Positions 6,838 through 10,447 of a DNA stretch of 10,447 nt are shown here, piece after piece. The notes beneath the pieces are model-generated. The model searched no databases, had not been told where the DNA came from, and saw nothing but the letters and a program-made list of their open reading frames with translations. The position numbers were made by a program, and so were the translations under genes. The first letter of the stretch is position 1; each line of letters begins with the position of its first letter. The stretch comes from Desulfobacteraceae bacterium (lineage in GTDB: Bacteria > Desulfobacterota > Desulfobulbia > Desulfobulbales > Desulfobulbaceae), in NCBI GenBank assembly GCA_022837185.1, contig JALHJD010000091.1:10070-20516 (forward strand), in the 5' to 3' direction.

Positions 6838-7638
6838 ATGAACAGGCAAACCGACTGGTCCAATTCTTCCCGTACCCTCCGCTCCCATGACGGAATGGTG
6901 CTGGCCTGCGATTGCGGCGGCCAAGGCGGGCCGCCGCTGCTGTTCATTCACGGCTGGACCTGCCGACGGAGTCATTGGCAGCCCCAGCTTGCCTTTTTCA
7001 GGGAGCGGCACAGGGTCGCGGCGCCGGATTTGCCCGGACACGGCGACTCAGACACCGGCAACCGGCAATGCTGGAGCGTGGCGGCCTTCGGCCTGGATAT
7101 CGCGGCGGCGGCCAAGGCGCTGGCTGCGGAACGGTTGATCCTGATAGGTCACTCCATGGGCGGCGCCGTGGCGCTGGAAGCGGCGCGCCTGCTGAAGGAG
7201 CAGGTTGCCGCCGTGGTGCTGGTGGATACCTTCGTCATTGACTACGGCGGCCTCTCCACCGATGCCATCCAGGCCATTGTTGCGCCCTTTGAGGCTGATT
7301 TTGCCTCGGCCATTGCCGCCCTGGTGGAACAAACCGCCACCGCAGCGACGCCGACCGTCCTCAAGGAACGGTTGATCCGGGAGATGTCGGCCGCTGATCC
7401 GGCCTGGGCCCTGCCGGTATGGCGCGACCTGCTTGCCTGGGACCCCGGTCCCGCTTTCGAGGAGCTGCGCGTACCCATCCATGCCGTCAACGGCGCCCTG
7501 ATCCCTGATTCGGCCCGCGAACGATGTGCCCCCTTTGTGCGGGAAGCCGTGATTCCCGGCGCCGGTCACTTTTTGCAGATGGAAGACCCGGCCGGTTTCA
7601 ACCGGGTGCTGGCCGGGGTGCTGGCCAGGGTGCGGTAG
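6838..7638 (+). CDS. Alpha/beta-fold hydrolase
   Basis: This 266-residue protein has the length and layout of small alpha/beta hydrolases (esterase, lactonase or C-C hydrolase types). The start is well supported: GAGGTG at 6825-6830 lies seven bases before the ATG. Motifs are the oxyanion HGW (38-40), APDLPGHGDSD (62-72), nucleophile elbow GHSMGG with Ser106, and catalytic His244 in PGAGHFLQMEDP. The usual acid position after strand 7 (GxxD) reads VNGALIP and has no Asp there. Asp130, at the end of strand 6 (VVLVDT), may serve instead, as Glu does in LinB-type dehalogenases, or D after ALIP may do so. There is no signal peptide, so it is cytoplasmic. The substrate cannot be told from sequence. 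The gene follows the LuxR-type regulator by 51 nt without an intervening terminator, suggesting a two-gene operon. Confidence 0.9.
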   Translation: MNRQTDWSNSSRTLRSHDGMVLACDCGGQGGPPLLFIHGWTCRRSHWQPQLAFFRERHRVAAPDLPGHGDSDTGNRQCWSVAAFGLDIAAAAKALAAERLILIGHSMGGAVALEAARLLKEQVAAVVLVDTFVIDYGGLSTDAIQAIVAPFEADFASAIAALVEQTATAATPTVLKERLIREMSAADPAWALPVWRDLLAWDPGPAFEELRVPIHAVNGALIPDSARERCAPFVREAVIPGAGHFLQMEDPAGFNRVLAGVLARVR

Positions 7639-7674
7639 CCCCCCATCGCACCATCCCTCCTTTCCCTTTTTTTT
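7629..7674 (+). terminator. Weak candidate terminator at the end of the hydrolase gene
   Basis: GGTGCG (7629-7634) pairs with CGCACC (7647-7652), with an added G-U pair, across the hydrolase stop codon. A T8 run comes at 7667-7674, but 14 nt of C/T-rich sequence separates it from the stem, so this is not a canonical intrinsic terminator. Confidence 0.3.
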
Positions 7675-7837
7675 CATTCGCTTCTCCCTCCTGCTTCAAA
7701 TTCACCCATTTGGGTGAGTACATCTCTTTTCCGATCTGCTACAAACCTGAAGAATTCGTATTGATGAATCCGGGAAATGACGCCTGTCCGCATCGTCGAC
7801 CGGAGCGCAACACCGAGCCATCAGGGGGAAAATCAAC
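7639..7837 (+). other. Intergenic region with pyrimidine-rich tract and possible structured leader
   Basis: Bases 7639-7697 are almost all C and T on the + strand. A dyad lies at 7702-7717. Further down, TCCGG (7769-7773) can pair with CCGGA (7800-7804), and inside it GACG (7779-7782) with CGTC (7794-7797) around an 11-nt loop, so the transcript leader of the secreted protein could be structured. I could not match it to a known riboswitch class; the GGCAAAC and GACGCAAAGCC signatures of cyclic-di-GMP-I elements are absent. No convincing -35/-10 pair was found. Confidence 0.35.
7702..7717. promoter_or_regulatory. 16-nt dyad, possible operator
   Basis: TCACCCA (7702-7708) and TGGGTGA (7711-7717) are perfect inverted halves around TT. 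The dyad lies 121 bp upstream of the secreted-protein start and 63 bp past the hydrolase stop. Its size and symmetry suit a dimeric DNA-binding protein. As RNA the two-base loop is too tight for all seven pairs. The regulator is unknown; the nearby LuxR-type protein is one candidate. Confidence 0.4.
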
Positions 7838-10447
7838 ATGCTCAGAACGACCGCTTGCCTTGCCTTTCTTGTTTTTCTGGCCGCATCCGCACTCATCCAT
7901 GCCGCGGAGTTCGATGTCCACCAGATCACCGATTCAGACGCCCATAATGCCAACATCGACGTGGCGGTGGATGCCAATGACGTCTCCCATGCCGTGTATG
8001 AACGAAGCGGCAATGTCTACTATGTGAAGGGCATCGGCGGGGAGGAGCTGGTCGCGGCGGCCGCCGCCAGGCCGGCCATTGCCGTCGGACCCGACGGTGC
8101 GCCCCAGGTTGTCTATATGAGCGCCGGAGGCCAGTTCTACGTTGCCAGGACAGGAGAAGGGTGGCAGGCGCCGATACAGATATCCACGTCCAACCGTGAA
8201 ATCGACATAGACGTTGACACCAACAACAATGCCCATATCACCTATGTGGCCCAGATCGACACCACGTACCCCAGCGAGACCAGTCTTGGGGTTGATATCG
8301 GGTACATCAATAATATAGACGGCACGGAACTTGCTCCATTTTCCGCGCCCCTCGTGGTGTGGCGCGGAATATACGAAAACATGGGCGGATCAAGCTATCA
8401 AGGGTACTACTACGACAATCCCCGAATCAAGATAGATACCGCGGGGAACTACCACATACTCGCCACCCATCAATACTATTACAGATATGAAACCTACGTC
8501 ACCCGCAATTACCACATAGTTTACAAAACCAATGCCGGCGGCGGCTCTTCGTCCAGCAGTCCGGCACGATCCGCCGCCGGCGTGTTGACGATCAACGCCC
8601 TGGCCCCGGCACCGGACGGGAGCCCAAGGGCTGCCTATACCCAGAACGGCGTATCCTATTACGCCAGTCCGGTTCCGTCCTGGTCTGAAACAGCACTGGC
8701 AGGGATCACCCAGCCCGCGCTGGCTGCCAATGCGGCGGGCGTCGGCCTGGTTTATGCGGAGGGCGGCTCTGTTTACCTCAACCATGATGACGGCTCCGGA
8801 TTCGGCGTCCCGGAGTTGATCGCAACCGGCTCCGCGCCGGCGCTTGGCCTGGGCAGCACTTTTGTCTATTACCTGGCCTCCGACGGTGTCAATAACGAAG
8901 TTTTTCTTCAGACGGATGCAACGTTCGAAGCACCACCGGTAGTTACCGTGCACCCGGCAGGCCAAACCGTGGCGTACGGCGAGGATGCCGTCTTCACCGC
9001 TGCCGCGGAGGGCCTGCCCGCGCCCACGATTCAATGGCAAAGCAGCGTTGACGGCGGCGCCTCCTTCAGCGATATCGAAGGGGCCGCCGCAACCACTCTC
9101 ACTCTCCCCGCCGTGCTCCTCGATGACGACGGACTCATGGTCCAGGCGGTCTTCACCAACGAACTGGGAACCGCCACTTCAACCTCTGCCTCCCTCACCG
9201 TGGAACCCAGAACGCTGACCCCGGCCGTGACGGCTGCCGACAAATCCTATGACGGCTCGGCTGCGGCCGCCATCCTGTCGCGGAGCATCACCGGGGTCAT
9301 CAATGATGACGTGGTCAGCCTGACAGGCGGCATTGCCGATTTCGACGACAAAAATGTCGGGACAGATAAAACGGTGACGGTGACTGCGCTCAGCTTGAGC
9401 GGAACGGATGCCTGGAAATATCAATTACCGGCCGGGGATGTCTCAACGACGGCATCGATCACCGCCGCCGACCTGACCCCGAGCGTCAGCGCGGCCGACA
9501 AGACCTATGACGCGACAACCGCCGCGACCATCATCGGACGGAGTCCTGGCGGCGTGATCGGCGACGAAGATGTCAGCCTTGTCGGCGGCATCGCCGTCTT
9601 CGACAGCAGGCACACGGGCATCGACAAGACGGTGACGGTCACTGGGTTGGGCCTTGCCGGCACTGACGCCGGCAACTACGCGCTCACTTCAACATCCGCC
9701 GCAACCCGCGCCACCGTTCTTGCCCGGTCCATCACGGTCACCGCGGCAAGCGATGCAAAGCCCTATGACGGAACCGTAACGTCGGCGGCAATACCGGTTC
9801 TCACCGCTGGATCACTGGCCGGGGACGATACCGCCGCCTGGTCCCAGTCCTTCGACAACAGAAACGCGGGCACGGGCAAGACACTGACCCCCGCGGGGGA
9901 GGTGAGTGACGGCAACAGCGGCAGCAACTACGCTGTCACCTTCCTGCCGGTTGCGACAGGGACGATCACGGCAAAACAACTCACCGTAACGGCCGTGCCG
10001 GATACCAAGATCTATGACGGCACTACGGCTTCAAACGGGACGCCCCTGGTTTCCCCGGAACTGGTCAGCGGCGATACCTCCGGTTTCCTGCAGACCTTTG
10101 CCGCTCCCGATGCGGGTACCGGAAAAACACTCATCCCGTCAGGGTCGGTCAATGACGGCAACGGCGGCAATAATTACCTCGTTACGTTCGAAACCGTCAG
10201 TACCGGGATCATCGAGAAGGCTTCGGCAACGGTGACGCTCAGCGGCCTGAGCAATGTTTATGACGGAAACGCCAAATCCGCCTCGGCAGCCACCGATCCC
10301 GCCGGCCTTGCCGTTCTCATCACCTATGACGGCCTGGCGGCTGCCCCAAGCAACGCCGGCAGTTACAGTGTTGCCGCCGTCATTGACGACACCAACTACC
10401 AGGGCAGCACAGACGGCACCCTCGTCATTGCCAAGGCAACGCCGGTC
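7838..10447 (+). CDS. Secreted/cell-surface protein: propeller-like region, Ig-like domain, YDG and MBG repeats; 3' end outside window
   Basis: The frame is open from ATG 7838 to the window edge (870 residues, no stop). AGGGGGA at 7823-7829 is a good ribosome site. Residues 1-22 or 1-23 are a signal peptide (MLRTTACLAFLVFLAASALIHA, cut before AEFD). Residues ~35-362 carry about seven degenerate units of the type PAIAVGPDGAPQVVYMS or REIDIDVDTNNNAHITYVAQ, which suggests a seven-bladed beta-propeller (inference). Residues 366-457 form an Ig-like domain (VTVHPAGQTVAYGEDAVFTAAAEG, IQWQSSVDGG). From ~460, YDG-type repeats follow at 460-545, 546-631, 632-714 and 715-796, then an MBG-type repeat from 797 and the start of the next at ~867. 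Such arrays are typical of long bacterial adhesins or surface proteins. Its anchoring or secretion signal would lie downstream, outside the window. The ligand is unknown. Confidence 0.85.
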   Translation, partial: MLRTTACLAFLVFLAASALIHAAEFDVHQITDSDAHNANIDVAVDANDVSHAVYERSGNVYYVKGIGGEELVAAAAARPAIAVGPDGAPQVVYMSAGGQFYVARTGEGWQAPIQISTSNREIDIDVDTNNNAHITYVAQIDTTYPSETSLGVDIGYINNIDGTELAPFSAPLVVWRGIYENMGGSSYQGYYYDNPRIKIDTAGNYHILATHQYYYRYETYVTRNYHIVYKTNAGGGSSSSSPARSAAGVLTINALAPAPDGSPRAAYTQNGVSYYASPVPSWSETALAGITQPALAANAAGVGLVYAEGGSVYLNHDDGSGFGVPELIATGSAPALGLGSTFVYYLASDGVNNEVFLQTDATFEAPPVVTVHPAGQTVAYGEDAVFTAAAEGLPAPTIQWQSSVDGGASFSDIEGAAATTLTLPAVLLDDDGLMVQAVFTNELGTATSTSASLTVEPRTLTPAVTAADKSYDGSAAAAILSRSITGVINDDVVSLTGGIADFDDKNVGTDKTVTVTALSLSGTDAWKYQLPAGDVSTTASITAADLTPSVSAADKTYDATTAATIIGRSPGGVIGDEDVSLVGGIAVFDSRHTGIDKTVTVTGLGLAGTDAGNYALTSTSAATRATVLARSITVTAASDAKPYDGTVTSAAIPVLTAGSLAGDDTAAWSQSFDNRNAGTGKTLTPAGEVSDGNSGSNYAVTFLPVATGTITAKQLTVTAVPDTKIYDGTTASNGTPLVSPELVSGDTSGFLQTFAAPDAGTGKTLIPSGSVNDGNGGNNYLVTFETVSTGIIEKASATVTLSGLSNVYDGNAKSASAATDPAGLAVLITYDGLAAAPSNAGSYSVAAVIDDTNYQGSTDGTLVIAKATPV
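9215..9730 (+). repeat. Two tandem YDG-type domain repeats, subtype A
   Basis: Two adjacent 86-residue units (9215-9472 and 9473-9730) share the frame LTPxVxAADKxYD...GVIxDxxVSLxGGIAxFDxxxxGxDKTVTVTxLxLxGTDAxxYxL. The units match in length exactly and differ at many residues, so this is an old duplication and not a recent DNA-level repeat. Confidence 0.85.
9731..10225 (+). repeat. Two tandem YDG-type domain repeats, subtype B
   Basis: Units 9731-9979 (83 residues) and 9980-10225 (82 residues) share xTVTAxxDxKxYDGT...GDxxxxxQxFxxxxAGTGKTLxPxGxVxDGNxGxNYxVTFxxVxTGxI. They resemble each other more than they resemble the two units before them, so the array grew by at least two separate duplication histories. 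Confidence 0.83.
10226..10447 (+). repeat. MBG-type domain repeat and start of the next
   Basis: The unit ATVTLSGLSNVYDG...ITYDG...APSNAGSYSVAAVIDDTNYQGSTDGTLVIAK (10226-10435, 70 residues) has the short MBG pattern (YDG, AGxYxVxAxxxDxNYxGS, LxIxKAT). The window stops as a further unit begins (ATPV), so more repeats probably follow. Confidence 0.8.

Noticed and set aside
6262..7041. 259-residue minus-strand frame spanning the end of the regulator and start of the hydrolase
   Set aside because: It overlaps two recognised plus-strand genes and shows no domain.
7741..7837. Cyclic-di-GMP-I riboswitch upstream of the surface protein
   Set aside because: The conserved GGCAAAC and GACGCAAAGCC segments are not present.
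9215..10447. Tandem DNA repeats or a CRISPR-like array
   Set aside because: The periodicity is about 83-86 codons at the protein level with diverged nucleotides; there are no short identical repeats with spacers.

Overview
The window looks like a chromosomal piece of a GC-rich anaerobic bacterium, most likely a Desulfobacterota (sulfate-reducer or syntroph type) member. The reasons are a formate dehydrogenase catalytic subunit next to HdrA and MvhD, two in-frame UGA codons that are best read as selenocysteine, and a large secreted repeat protein. The taxonomic assignment is inference; no rRNA or housekeeping marker is present.

Region 1 (1-5366, + strand) is a redox operon. It begins inside fdhA (molybdopterin formate dehydrogenase alpha subunit, C-terminal ~523 residues). 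A 96-nt spacer leads to a long HdrA-type flavin/iron-sulfur protein (1670-4711), which overlaps mvhD (4708-5310) by four bases (ATGA). Both hdrA and mvhD contain one in-frame TGA, at 1856-1858 and 4912-4914. Each TGA sits exactly where the family has a conserved cysteine, homology continues without interruption on both sides, and a hairpin of bacterial SECIS type follows within about 25 nt. They should be read as full-length selenoproteins of about 1013 and 200 residues, not as truncated genes or pseudogenes. A strong intrinsic terminator (5331-5366) closes the operon. The expected job is formate-linked, flavin-based electron bifurcation or confurcation in the cytoplasm: FdhA exchanges electrons with formate/CO2, MvhD relays them, and HdrA splits or merges them between partners. 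No HdrBC or other partner lies inside the window.

Region 2 (5367-7638, + strand) starts with an AT-rich stretch holding a perfect 14-bp palindrome fused to a TATAAT box. It is followed by a LuxR-type regulator with an uncharacterised N-terminal sensor part (about 5590-6786) and, 51 nt downstream, an alpha/beta hydrolase (6838-7638). They look co-transcribed. The substrate and signal are unknown.

Region 3 (7639-10447, + strand) has a 199-nt intergenic region with a pyrimidine-rich tract, a 16-nt dyad and possible leader structure. It then holds a secreted or cell-surface protein that runs off the right edge with at least 870 residues: signal peptide, a region of about seven propeller-like repeats, one Ig-like domain, four YDG-type repeats in two subtypes, one MBG-type repeat and the start of another. 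No convincing minus-strand gene, tRNA, rRNA, CRISPR array or mobile element was seen.
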